NCBI RefSeq assembly: GCF_000005505.3
Contig: NC_016132.3
Coordinates: 54,822,914 to 54,886,913, forward strand
Direction of reading: 5' to 3'
From: Brachypodium distachyon
Lineage: Eukaryota > Streptophyta > Magnoliopsida > Poales > Poaceae
DNA length: 64,000 nucleotides
Shown here: piece by piece, positions 11,067 to 23,025 of the stretch
How positions within the stretch are numbered: position 1 is the first letter of the stretch
How the letters are laid out: every line of letters begins with the position of its first letter
The notes under the pieces: model-generated
Databases searched by the model: none
The model's input: the letters and a program-made list of their open reading frames with translations, nothing else
What the model was told of the DNA's origin: nothing
Made by a program: the position numbers and the translations under genes

Positions 11067-13503
11067 CTAGATACGTTTCCTCTTCTTGGTCTTTGACCAA
11101 CTAGAGGCAAGTTTCCTCAATCTGCGAAGTATCTTCCTCTCACTCACCCGTAGCACCAGAGAATGATAAAGGTTCCTTTGGCTGACAGGAGAGCACATTT
11201 GCAGCTTTTCCTTCTCACTTTTCAAAGTGTTCGAACCATAGAGGCGCTCCCTCATGTCAGCAAGGGATGCAAGTGCAGAACAAATGCTCTCACTATGCAG
11301 TAGCTTCTTCACAAAAGGTATTTTCTCACCCCCTTTAAGTTTTGATTTTTTGGTGGGGCTAGTTACTCTGACAACCTTAACAAAACTGCTTATAATAGAC
11401 TGCTCATCATCCAGCTCATCGTCACCAATCAGATCATGAGCCACAGAGGCCAACTTGTCATAAGCATCAGGTTTCAAGGAGATGATATAAAGAAGGATTA
11501 GAAGTTCAAGCTGGGGCTCTCCATCAAATGAAATCTCAAAGTACTCAGAATCTTGGCTGGTGCAGCCTGAATAGCCCAGATTACGCCATAGTGATACCCT
11601 TGCTCTTGCATATCGACGGGAGTACTTGGACGAGCACCACTTAGTAACCAGTGTTAAGTCGATGTTGACAATGTCATATGGGTTGTCAAGCTCTGTGAAA
11701 CCATATCGATGAAGCAAAGCAGCATTTCCCATGGTACCATACGTATTATAAACCTAGAGAGGAAAAGGAGAAGAATCAAATTATGATTACGAAGGATAGC
11801 ACAGGAATGACCATCCAATATAGTACCAACCTGATCAAGATTCCACACAAAAAAAAAGGTGATCATTTGGACCTAAATCAAAGATAAATTAGAAACTGTG
11901 CATTACCTCCTCCCCTGCATTGGCATCTCTCACAATAATCATTTCCAAATCTTCATCATTATATCCTGCACGTACAGAAAATGGTTCGTCAATCAAATGT
12001 CTTGATGACTTAATACTGATGTACATGCATATGTTCATGAATATAACCTGAAGGGTTAGTGGCAGAATTTTCTACAGTTGACTGTTCATCTGCAGAAGCA
12101 TTGTTTTCATCTCTGTCAAGATCTTCATCCGAGTCTGCATTGCTTTGGTCATCATCATTTTCTTCTTCATCTGAGTCTGTATTGCTTCGATCATCTGTTC
12201 CCTCGTCATTTTGTTCTTCATCTGAGCCAGCATTGCTTTGATCATCGTCATCTTCTCCCTCATCCGAGTCTGAAGCGTCTGACACTTTAGTGAAGTGGAC
12301 ATGTTCACCATCAGTCTTGTGATTAAACCTATAACCAAATAGGGCGAAGTGTATATCCATGCTAATTAATATCCACACCACTGTACACAACCAGTCACAA
12401 AGATGTAGCAATAGCTGAACTAATAATACATGTGAAATCTCTGCAGCATGTCCAGGACGAAAAAGGCAAAATAAATTATCACATTACATAAGTAGGTTGT
12501 AACTTACAAGTCAGCAAGGGGAACCATTCCAGATCCATGATAACTATCTATATGGAAGGACCTTGATGAAAGAAGACTCTTGGCAGCAAAATATTTCTCC
12601 AAGCTAAAATCTTCTGGGTTTACCCCCAGATCTCCTGACGAAATGAGCGGTTCGATACATTCTTTCCAATCCTCACAAAGGAATTCCCTGTCTTGCTTCA
12701 CTATCTGCCTAGAAATATTTCGTTTTTAGAGCCATTTCCATGCTTAGATAAGGAGAGCAATACGCAACATGATACAGTTAAATTAGCTCATATTATTTCA
12801 CAAGAAGGTGGAACACATAACTAGGAACAGTCGAATTGGTTATACTGATAAATAATTTGAGCAAACAAGCTATATGGTCTGACAACTCAAACTCAGCCAA
12901 CAGGTGTGAGATATTAGATCATAGACCGATTCAATCTTTAACCATAAGAGAGCCAATTTACTGCATTGCAACATCAATCACAGATGAATAGACATAAGCG
13001 ATGCAACTTATTACAGAAGAAGGTTTCACCTTATCGAGCTCGGTGCCAGAGAGGAGGCGCTCGGCCTCCTCGTCCGGCCAGACGAGAGGCACAGGCTCGC
13101 AGTCCGGAATCAGTCGGAGGTAGGCGTTCCATGGCGATTCAGCTCCCCGCGCGCGCTCGTACATGACGGCGACGGCGAGAGCAAGGGTGCCGCCGAGCTC
13201 CGCGGCCTCGATGGCCGCCGCGGCGCCGGACGTGCGCGGCGTCAGGCACGCGCGGCGCGGGATGGTGGCAACGAGGTCGCCCTCGCGGAGCGCCGAGAGC
13301 GCGCGCACGTATACGCCGCCGGCCTCGGAGGCGTCGAGGCAGAGCGCGTCGCTGCAGACGACGCCGTGCTTGCTCATCCAGCGCTTGAAGGCGCGCAGCC
13401 GGCGGCTGCGCGGACGCGGGGTAGACCGGCGTTAGAGGAGACCGGACCGTAAGTAGGAGTAGGAGCAGAGCAAAGGATCTTACCGAGCGGTGGCGACGTC
13501 CAT
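11067..13503 (-). CDS. SET-domain protein lysine methyltransferase with acidic repeat insertion
   Basis: Six exons: 13484-13503, 13030-13405, 12508-12704, 12048-12328, 11907-11965, 11067-11753 (1,620 nt, 539 aa); all junctions are GT-AG and phases agree. Start MDVATARRRLRAFKRWMSKH is split by a first coding exon of only 20 nt. The fold is that of Rubisco-LSMT/SETD6/RKM-type non-histone methyltransferases: an N-terminal SET half (SEAGGVYVRALSALREGD), the cofactor-site motif ADLFNHK near residues 195-201, the second half VRDANAGEEVYNTYGTMGNA near residue 312, then the helical substrate-binding domain. Enzymes of this group methylate lysines on ribosomal proteins, Rubisco or other targets using SAM; the substrate here is unknown. 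Residues about 212-290 form an Asp/Glu/Ser/Asn-rich insertion with internal repeats. No transit peptide is obvious. The C-terminus is basic (KTKKRKRI). Confidence 0.92.
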
Positions 13504-13593
13504 GGCGGCGGGCGTGGGCGTCGCGGGGGTTCTGTTTGAGACGGGAGGCAGTCCGAACACCTAAGTTCGCATTTTAGGTTTAGCAAATCTTGT

Positions 13594-13600
13594 TATAAAA
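13594..13600 (+). promoter_or_regulatory. TATA-like box of the tRNA-Ser gene
   Basis: TATAAAA lies 30-36 bases before the tRNA, and a CAA triplet (13623-13625) sits just upstream of its 5' end. Both are common external signals of plant Pol III tRNA genes, in addition to the internal A and B boxes. Confidence 0.6.
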
Positions 13601-13629
13601 AGCGTTTACTCCATCCAGTGAACAAGGTC

Positions 13630-13711
13630 GTCGATATGTCCGAGTGGTTAAGGAGACAGACTCGAAATCTGTTGGGCTTTGCCTGCGCAGGTTCGAATCC
13701 TGCTGTCGACG
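13630..13711 (+). tRNA. trnS-CGA: tRNA-Ser (anticodon CGA)
   Basis: 82-nt class II tRNA. The acceptor stem GTCGATA pairs with TGTCGAC, followed by discriminator G. The anticodon stem ACAGA/TCTGT encloses the loop CTCGAAA with anticodon CGA at 13663-13665, reading UCG serine codons. The long variable arm expected for serine tRNAs and the T arm GCAGGTTCGAATCCTGC are present. There is no intron and no encoded CCA. A T-run just downstream (13713-13716) fits Pol III termination. It lies about 125 bases from the start codon of the SET gene and diverges from it. Confidence 0.97.
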
Positions 13712-16163
13712 ATTTTCATTTTGCCTTTTTCACAGGAACCAGAAAACGGAGAGATCAGAGAAGCACCGTGGACGTGACAGTCCATCCCATCCCCAACCCC
13801 TTGCCCATACGGCCATACACTCCCAGATCAGGATTTACACGAGCTCCAGTTCCATGGAGGCGTCGTACTATCTCATATGGTCCGTGGCCGATTGCCAAGT
13901 GCAAACTCGAAGCCGGATGCACGTGAGTGAACCTTGTTTCCTTGCCAAGCGGACGTGCACCTGCTGCCCAGCTCCATTTTTCTGTTGCGATAGAGCCAAC
14001 GTTTTGATCCTTTCTCTGTGAAAGTGTGAAGCACGGCCAACCAGCAGTTAGCAGCACAGGGCTGATTCAAAACCTACTTCTCGTTTTCTTAGGAAAGAAA
14101 GAAGAATCAACGAGGCGACCACTATACTGGGAGAGGTGTTTCGCCTATAAATTCTGTCAGGGGACAGGGAGCCGCCGCCGACAGCACGGCAGTAGGAAAA
14201 TAGTATTGCATTTCGCGTGCAGTAGCAGGCTAGCTAGCTAGCAGCACGGAGAATTCAGTTCGCTCGGCTGTCTTGCACTTTCCTGCCTTGTTGCAACAAA
14301 TTTGGGAATTCATGAAGGTAGCGTTATTTATGTACTTATGTGCATGCCGTGTGCGAGTGAAACAAATTAAAACCTCCTCGCCAACTACTGGTCAAGCCAA
14401 CTCCATCTTAAAGAGAGATGTCATATTTATGCCAGCAGGTGCTAATTTTTGGGATGTACTCCGTATTTGGTGAAAATCGCGAAAAAAATCGTGAAAACCA
14501 TTGTAAAATGTTCAAAAAAAATCTAAAACAATGTATATGTTAGGGAGAGACGTCTCATGTATGCATAAATTTTTAAGTCAAACTCGACTTTGTTTAGCGA
14601 CAAAGAAAAAACAAATTCAGCATGAATTGTGATTCTTCACTGTTTGATACTATTGACTTGTATTTTTCTTTTTCTTTTTACTTCCAAACGTAATTGAGTG
14701 ACGGTTTGAAATTTTGCATGTTTGTAGAACATCACATCTTCAACATATGCTATTTTTTTAGGTTTCATTTTGAAACTTCTAAACATGGTTTTTACGAAGT
14801 TTGCACCGTAAGGTCGGTGTTCCCCGCAAAAAAAAGTAAGGTTGCTGTTCACATGATATTTATCTATATCATTTCGAGACGAAAGCTCAATATTGACTAT
14901 CTAAATGCTGCTGCCAGGAACAAAAAAAAAGACTAGCTAAATGATTGTGTGGCAGAACATTTTTTTTACACAATTGCTTGAATGCATGTTGCCCTTATAT
15001 TTCTAAATTTTGTGTTAAATAAAATTGTCTCAAAATATGCATTAATCTAATCAGCTGTCGGCAAACGATTGGGATACGTATATAGTATGTCATATTGAAT
15101 AAGTGCAATTGCATTGATTTTCTAGCAATCTACAAAATAGTCACAACATGAACAAACGGCCACCAAAACAAATCCGCATCAAAAGTAAAATAATGGATGC
15201 AATGCAACCAGATATTGCAGTATTGGAGGCCACACCCAGCAATACTCTTCCAAGTTTGCATTTCACTTGATTTTGTTTGGCCCTAAAATAGTTTAGTTAG
15301 AAAGTCTAATGCGCAAACGTCTGCCATGTGGTAGTAAAGAGCGAATGCTTGCCGCCACCAAATCCCAGGAAGAACCAAGAAATGTTCTCATCTTTTTTGT
15401 CTTCACACGAAAGTATGTGTCCATTCCCACTATAGGAAAGATTTAAATATATTATTGTGTACAATCAAAAATTCATTCAATCTTAAATTATTAACCTTAT
15501 AGTTTTGAAGATGCATGACACTCTAATCCGATTTATTTTTTATTCTCGTGTCGTATAAACCATGCAACTCAAAGACGTTTGGTGGCTTAGCAAAGGTACA
15601 GTTCTCCTGTGTCCTGGTGGTGAAATTAAAGGAGGGGATCACCCTCTTTTAATAGCTTCCTGGGAGTAGCTACTCCTGCAGCAAATTTGTACACTCCGTG
15701 CGTAGCCCTCCGTGGAGGCATTAACCATTCAAGAGAAGACAAGCACTAGAAATGGAGAAGTAAATCATACTTTTAAGCAAAACTGAATGTCTGAAACGCA
15801 ATTATCCCATGACCTGAAGAGTGAGGAGTAGGATGGAGTAGCACATAATTTCATTTCGTACTGCAAAGGCTGCACGTACCTGTTCCCCTACAAAATTCAC
15901 AGCACATAACGAGAGTTCATCTTCTCGCGTTTGTGGTTGCCTCTTCTCGAGGCCACAAAAACCAAGTAGTCCACATGAAGCACTCGTGGTTACTTGGCGA
16001 AAAACCAACTTAATTTAAGTTTTTAAAAATAAGAAGCATGCAAGTAGTACTTGTTCGTAAGCTTCGGTTAAATACGAATTTTTTTAAACACAATACAGAC
16101 GCAACACTCACAACGTGCACGTGCATTCACCCATATGAACGCATGCACGCGCAAACTTACTCC
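13712..16163. other. Intergenic, no gene recognised
   Basis: AT-rich beyond 14.4 kb with homopolymer runs and short open frames lacking codon bias or homology that I recognise. TTTT at 13713-13716 serves the tRNA. 14.5-15.6 kb looks like old transposon-derived sequence, but no ends could be defined. Confidence 0.4.
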
Positions 16164-16171
16164 TATGAGCA

Positions 16172-16328
16172 GTGACGGAGCCAGAAACTGAAGAAATATG
16201 GTGCTAATATAAATCTAGTGGTGCTATATTTGTGCATATTCCATACTTGCTCTTTTAAACATCCTGGCTGGAGTGGTGCTACAGCACGGGTAGCACCACC
16301 CCTAGACCCCCCCCCCCCCCTCCCCGGC
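16172..16328. mobile_element. 157-bp insertion flanked by 8-bp TATGAGCA repeats (hAT-like)
   Basis: TATGAGCA occurs at 16164-16171 and 16329-16336. The sequence outside reads as one repeat-family stretch (...TTACTCC|TATGAGCA|CCTCC...), interrupted by a block starting GTGACGGAGCCAG and holding GTGCTACAGCACGGGTAGCA and a C-run. An 8-bp duplication suits hAT elements. The right terminus is degraded by the C-run. Confidence 0.6.
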
Positions 16329-17439
16329 TATGAGCACCTCCAAAAACGAAGTCACCAGAGACACCGCGTAGTTACGCGTAAATCACTCCCATTGAAACAC
16401 AACGTCGGTTAAACTCAAAATAAATTCAAAAAATGCGAGCATAATTAATGTATTATTTTTTAGTGATATGACTGTTTTCAAATAAAATATAAAAAAATGA
16501 TTTCCCCCGATATCAATTGTGGACTCACATACACCAGGTTATCGGGTCGATTCCAGAATCCAACCTTGATATGCTCGTTGCACCGCATGCACATTTGCAT
16601 GCTGCGATCCACGAGGCATACGGCACAAACGTACATCTGGACATCTACGGGACGATAGACCGGCATCTACCACGTAGCACTTACGCTTGATCAGTGTTCA
16701 CCCTGCAGCACGCTCCAGCAGCCTAGTAGCTTATGTCAGGGATAAGAATAGTCAGCTCGTATCGGTGGCCTAAACTCTCGAGTGGAACTCTTCTTCCGAT
16801 GCTTAGGCAGAGGCTGCACAGAAGTAGCTCCAGGGGCTTCTGTGGCAGCTGTAAAGGAGGTCCAGCAGCTGACATGCTCAAGGCCAGCCCCGCGCGCAGC
16901 AGACGGAGCAGTAATGAACTTTGCTGCACCAGTAACGGTACCATTCAGATTTTGGTTTTAGTTTTGCAGTCTTAAAAATACGGGGAAAATGCAGAATTCG
17001 GAGCTAGCCGGCCTTTTATTTTCTAAGGGACGTCGATTTTATTTTCCAAAGGGTTTTAAACAGCTCAAGAATGTGAATATTGAATAGAGGATGTGCATTT
17101 GCAAAAGGCACGGTTTGCCGCTGAATATTCTCAGTCATTATCTATCACCCGATGCTTGTTCCCCCTTGCACAAAATAACAGCGGTGCTGCAAGCCTACGC
17201 TACGCCATGATTCATCACTGCTTCCGCTGTCCACACGTACATCCCATCTCATCAGTTCGAGTCACAAGTCTGTCTCCATCACCATGTCATCTCCCATAAA
17301 TTTTTCCAAATGCCTTTAATTTCTACATAAAAGAGGTCATCAGCTCCAACCCCACATTTATACATGCGTGCAGTAGCAGTAGTACTACACCTATTGCCCA
17401 CTAGATAAATGCAAGAGGCCTCTGTAGCTCATCACAGCC

Positions 17440-17496
17440 ATGAGTCTCTCTTTCCTCAGAAAACTCAAGAACCATTTGCGCTATCATGAGCACTAG
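17440..17496 (+). other. Upstream ORF overlapping the DUF506 start
   Basis: An 18-codon ORF (MSLSFLRKLKNHLRYHEH) whose stop lies 8 bases beyond the A of the main ATG at 17486, in another frame. If in the mRNA leader, it would force leaky scanning at the main start and so lower translation. Transcription over it is assumed, not shown. Confidence 0.4.
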
Positions 17497-18980
17497 TTCA
17501 GAAGAGAGGATGTTTGAGATGGATGCCGAGCCACCACCGGAACCACAGTCCACTCCAATGCACTATCAAACTACTTGCCACATCATTGAGGTGCGTGAAT
17601 TAGTTGACCAGATGGGCACTCCTTTGTTTTGCCGTTGCTGAATCTTCCCCCCTTTTTTTTTCAAATGCCTGGATCATTGCTGTCTTACATTCATTTTGGG
17701 GCAAAATGCTTGTAGCAGGGAATCCTTGGGAGATGCACGCAAGTGGAAATGGAGATATACGAGAGGGCCATGGAGCATGTGAGGGACATGGGGGAGGAGA
17801 GGAAGAGGAGCATCTTGAAGAGGAGGCTCATGGTGAGGCTAAGGAAGGATGGCTACGATGCATCTCTCTGCAGGTCTTCTTGGGTTGCCACCACCCAGCA
17901 TCCGGGAGGTAAAGTCTCTCAAGACTAATCATACTCCAGCTGATTGCTAGCTCTACGTGATGTTTACTATCAAGTATCTTCTCCGTTTCTGAAAACTAGC
18001 AAGTATTTTACCTTGTCTCTTTTTTGCCATTTTTGTGTGTGCTTCATCCAAAACTGGGTTGGGATGCCTGCAGAAAATGTTGCCTTGAAACAGCATGTTA
18101 CTTTTTTTGGTATGGAAACAGTTCCCAAAATTACCACATTTAGCGTCAACTGCCATGAGATTTAACTGTCTGATTTCCTTGTTTCACCACCTTTTCTCTC
18201 CAGTTTTCTAACAAAAGTAGAAATACTTCACTCTTATCACCCCGACCAGATTACGCTACTGAGCATATTGTCAGTGCCCCCCCCCCCCCCCCATTAAACA
18301 TTGTCAATGTCCTGATTACCACCACTCTTCTCAGCACAAATGGCCACAGCTCTGTTCATTTTTGCATACTAGAAACTGTAGTACTAGTGCTATTACTAAT
18401 TAACTAGTTAATCATAATTACTGCTGTATGTTAAACATTTTGGAACCTCAATTATCAACACAGTTATTCAGTTAACGCTTGCTCCCCCAAAAGAAACAGC
18501 GAGCTGCCTGGGATGGGTTTTGACAAGCAAGCCCCATGCATGTTCCTTTCAGGTGCTCACGAGTACATCGATGTCCACGTGGCGGGGGAGGGCGGGGCCA
18601 TCGGCCGGTCCAGGCTGATCGTGGACATAGATTTCAGGTCCCAGTTCGAGCTGGCTAGACCGGCTCCATGGTACGCCCAGCTCTGGGCCCGGCTGCCCCA
18701 CGTCTTTGTGGGCCCCCAGGAGAAGCTGCGCAAGGCCGTGGCGCTGCTCTGCTGGGCCTCGCGGAGGTCGCTCCGTGAGAGCGGCCTACACGTCCCGCCC
18801 TGGAGGCGGTCCAGCTACATGCAGGCCAAGTGGTTCCCTTGCCCGGGGGCGCTGCCAGGTGGGGACGGGACCGTGGAGGTGGCCCAGTGGTCGGTGGCTA
18901 AGGAGAGAGGGGGCGGGCCCCGGACGTCAGGCCTCTCGACGGAGCTGGCCGCACAGGATGGCTCCACGTGGATGGAGTGA
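17486..18980 (+). CDS. DUF506 family protein (PDDEXK-like nuclease fold, function unknown)
   Basis: Three exons: 17486-17590, 17719-17908, 18553-18980 (723 nt, 240 aa), GT-AG junctions with phases 0 and 1. The protein begins MSTSSEERMFEMDAEPPPEP. It carries the hallmarks of plant DUF506: a helical segment ending in LRKDGYDASLCRSSW, then HEYIDVHV (residues about 101-108), RLIVDIDFRSQFELARP (about 118-134), LPHVFVGPQEKLRKAV and GLHVPPWRRSSYMQAKW. The Asp-x-Asp of the central motif corresponds to the presumed PDDEXK core, but catalysis has not been established for the family to my knowledge. At 240 aa it belongs to the shorter members, lacking the long N-terminal region of others. No signal peptide or membrane segment. 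The C-terminal tail after KWFPCPG is low-complexity. A short upstream ORF overlaps its start. Confidence 0.9.
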
Positions 18981-21900
18981 CATTTTCAGTTTACTCTTTC
19001 ACCGTAGGATTGGATAGGATAGGGGTGCCGTGGAGGTCGTCACGTCAGCAGCCAGTGCTCTGTAGGAGCGGTAAGCTTTTTTTTTTTTTGAGATGGTCCC
19101 GTACAACCCGTGGACCATACGTGCGTGCGAGAACTGCATCTCGAATTTATTTATTTTTTGCTCACGCAGCCAACAGTTGTGGTACTCTCTGACAGCCCCG
19201 GCACCATGTTTCGCGGTGGGTTTTTCGAGCGACTGTTGAGTTCAAGCGTGACCTCTCTGGCCGCACAGTGATTTCTCCTGTTCTTTGTGTGCCGCACAGA
19301 CCTACGGGCCACGGCGTTCTTATCGTTTCACTGGTCGGAGTAAATGGGAGCAGTAGAGTACGTACGCGCCGTGCGTATTCCCCGGCGAGAGCGATGGCAC
19401 GTACGTACGTGCTGTGCTGCTCGTGTCAGATTTTTGGACGGGTGGGGAGCTATGCATTCACCAGATTCATCAGTGACTGAGATCGAGCTAGGCTGCAGCC
19501 TTTGTCGCCGTCGCGTCCCTCCAGCTGCTTTCACGTCTCCGTGCGGCAGGTACAGTGATGTTGGATGTATGCCAGCGTGTGTAATGTGTCCATGGTGTGA
19601 CGGGCATCTGTCGCTTTTTGCAAGAGATTGGCAAGAAAAGGGAAAAATCCGACCTCGAGGAGATAACTATATATGTATATATGGACAGCCAGGGATCACC
19701 GGAAGTAGTTCGGAGGCAAATTAACCGAACAATTCTCTTATGCTTAATTAATGGATTGAGTTTTAAGGACTCTGGTTTCGAAAAAAATGTATCTCGGAGA
19801 GCAACACGAAGAGTAGAACAAACGGGTAGCAATGGAGGTGTTTTGAGTTCAACCGGCGCACCATGCACAGTGCACACATCGAAATACCTGTCTTTCCGCC
19901 TGTCAACACAACGATGCAGGGTTGCCGTACTGTGGAAGTGCACACCAGGATGCTGCGTCGCTTCATTGTTTCTCCATTGAATCAACTAGAACGCGTAATG
20001 GTAAATTGTAATCTGGTCTCGAGCTTGCTGTTCTGGGCAAATTTTGTGCAGTCTTTTTTTTTGAGCGAATTTTTTTTGTGCAGTCAACCACGTGCCCACC
20101 CTGCCATGAAATTCGGCCTGGTTTTGTTTTTCAGGCCAATATGAAGTTCAGCCTGGTGAGTGTGTTATTTCAGTCAGCCCAGATTAATTACAATCGGATC
20201 CGAGCAGGATTGTTTCCAGGCATCTTTATTCTGTCCGGACGAGGGCCGAGAGTCGAGCTTCAGTAATGGGCCAAGCAAGCCTTTGCTAAAGAAAGTAGGC
20301 AATGGGCCAGCGGATGGATCAAATTGTCTCTGCAAGCCTTTTCATTTCTCGGCATTTTGTACCCCTAAAAAGAACTTGTCGGCATTTTGTATCGACTACA
20401 GAGGCATGCTCATTGCAGAGATCAGACTCCTAGTCCTAGAGTAACGTTATCTGCTAATACAGTTGCATAACTAACGGAGGCCAAGAACTAATCCGCAAAA
20501 TTCTTAGTTACGTGCCCCACGCATATGTTTGACAGTTCGGTACTGGATTTTTTTTTTCGAGAACAAATCAGTACTGGAATTAGCAATTTCGTGCATAGAG
20601 TTTCACACATCAACTCTATCCACGGTACCAGCAAATGGAAATCAAATTTAATTTTCATAGACATCTCTATCTTTATTGTATGGCTGTCACATTCTATGCG
20701 TTTTCCATTCTGACGCTGTTGTATGGCCGGGCTGCCAAACATGTCAAATCATTTGCTGCGTGCTAACTTTAATTAAGCTCCATCGACTAGTTTTGTTCAA
20801 GAAAAAAAAAACTCCATCGACTAGTAGACTCTGCAAACCTTTCATTGTAGGCCCCTGAGAGTACTTGCTGCCAGAGCGTTGCAACACGGTGAGCATCTTC
20901 AGACGGGGGCTTCCGGATGCCAGTTCAACCCAGCTGTTCCCATCACTGAGACGCTGACACACAGGGTCACGAGCTGTCTGCAGTCTCACCGCTCAGCTCA
21001 GTACATTTATTATCGGGCCATATTGCCCGCACAGCCCACGCCACGAATGGACATATTTCGGCCCAGATCTGTTACCGCTTCCGCTACCACCGCTGAAAGT
21101 CATGTCAGATATGGGTCGAACCTCTCTGCCTTAAAAAAAAAAAAAAAAAACTGGGCACGCGATGCACGCCGAGACCATTCTCGGTTTCACGTACATGCAC
21201 ACGCGGTTTCACCCACAAAGTCTGCTGCGGGCGTCCTCCACTAACCCGTCCCAAAGTGGGATGTGATCCGCATCGGTACGAATCGTTGAAGAAACAAAAC
21301 ACGCTCGGTTCTGAGGCCTGGAGCACGCTGGTTCGGCGAATTCATCTGCTGAACGAGACCTAGTGTCCAAAGTTGACGGTGCCATGAGTGCGGTGGATGC
21401 CGTAGGAATTTAACGGGCCTAGCTACTGCAGTTCTCTAACATTTACCCCTCCATAGATATTTGTCGTGATTTTATTATAAATTTATAAAAATGACGATCG
21501 AGCACGTAAGACAGGACGAACAGGGGGCTCCCCAGCATTTGATATTTACTCTGACCTACAAACTGATGGACCCAGATCGAATAGCAGAAATGGAGAAACA
21601 CGCGTCCCGTTCGGCCCAGTCTACGACGGACGGCCCTACGTACTTACACAGTTACACGTATCGGGTCGGTCTGTACTGTTAACACTCGAAGCACGTTTAA
21701 TCAACCTACGGATGCAGAGAAGGAGCTACAGCCTCTCTTTCCCCCCGAATAGAGCTACAGCTAGCTAGTACAGTGTGTATTTCGTGTACACCATGTGCGA
21801 AACCACAGTGTGGTCCAGGTTTCACAAAGAAATTTTGGATTTATCAACTTGCCCTGTGATCACCTGAACGGCTGAATACTTTTGAACCAACAGCAGATTA

Positions 21901-22931
21901 GCTCACCGGAAAGCCTATCGTAGATGCTGCGCATACGTGTAGGCACGTATAAGAATATCGAGATAAAAAGTGCCGGCGTGGGGCTCTTCGTGAGCCGAAA
22001 GGTTTGGCATGACATTGCAGATTAGATTGATCAAATGGGGGTTCTCTTCTCCGGTTGTTCGTTAATCATTGTCCAATAAGAACTTTCAGGTGAAGAACGG
22101 ATAGAACTAGTTTAAAGCACCGCGCGTGTGGCTGCATCCGCCTTGACGTCTTAAGTTAATGTTTCTTTTAGACTCGGACGAATATGCGCCGATGAATCCA
22201 ATCCGCAAGAGTTCGAAGTTCCAACGAGTGGTTGTGTTGCTCTTCCGTTGATGATCAGTTAGGTCTCGTGGATGTCACTAGTACCTAAAACTATCTAACT
22301 TTGTCACGGTGCATCGATCAGATTAATCAAATCCTTAATGCTTAATTAGCTTGCTGGATTAGTTGCTGCAAGCTGCATGCAGGTTAGGCCCTTCCTGAAA
22401 TGTGCACGAGGAAATAGCGCTAAGGTATCCTATTGCCCAGAGCACAAGCAATCGCCACCAAATTGTCGTTTGACTTTGAGTAGTCTACCACTTTGTCCGT
22501 AACTTGTGGCGACGGTCAAAAGTTTGGCCGGTCTTCCCCGTGAAATCAAGAAATGGAACAGAGCATGACTGAATCAAAGGCAGACCGGTTGAATTTGACG
22601 ACATTAATTCACGTTCCCTAAGGCGTCGAGGCGGAGGATATCAGAAATCATCATTTTGTCATTTGTGTGACTATTTGCTTCCAGACGGCACTAAAACAGT
22701 CGCATCAACTGTAGATGCAGCAGACGAATCTTACTATTTGATTAGTATTCGTAGCTCCTTGCCTTTTCACCGGTAGTAGTATATTCTGTGCTACTAGTAT
22801 AACCGAAAAGTTAACTAGCTAGCTACTGCTGCTTCCGATCCTAAGACATTTTAAAAATGAGCAAATTGAGTCAAGAGGAAGTAGCTTTTAACGATGCAAA
22901 ATACTTCGCCCTATACATTAGCCTTAACCGA
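18981..22931. other. Intergenic, no gene recognised
   Basis: Homopolymer runs (T-run near 19080, A-run near 21133) and many short uninformative frames. No splice-consistent coding series, tRNA or defined transposon ends seen. The poly-A tract at 21.13 kb could mark a retroposed insertion, but no target duplication was identified. Confidence 0.4.
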
Positions 22932-23025
22932 AACCTGTCTTTCATTTGTTTTAGATGAAGGAGCATTGCAACCTGTCTTTCATTTGTTTTAGATGAAGGA
23001 GCATTGCAACCTGTCTATCATTGAT
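22932..23025. repeat. 38-bp tandem repeat, about 2.4 copies
   Basis: Units at 22932, 22970 and 23008 (partial), each AACCTGTCTTTCATTTGTTT with TAGATGAAGGAGCATTGC. The first two copies are identical over nearly the whole unit, indicating a recent event. Confidence 0.93.

Noticed and set aside
13374..13586. Extension of the SET gene frame upstream to 13586
   Set aside because: The splice pair 13484/13405 gives a better start (MDVATARRRLRAFKRW) and in-phase junctions; the read-through frame is intronic.
18278..18292. C-run at 18.28 kb as a functional signal
   Set aside because: A plain homopolymer within intron 2 of the DUF506 gene, likely slippage or sequencing-prone.
22932..23025. Possible CRISPR-like array
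   Set aside because: The units are directly adjacent without spacers, and the DNA is eukaryotic nuclear.
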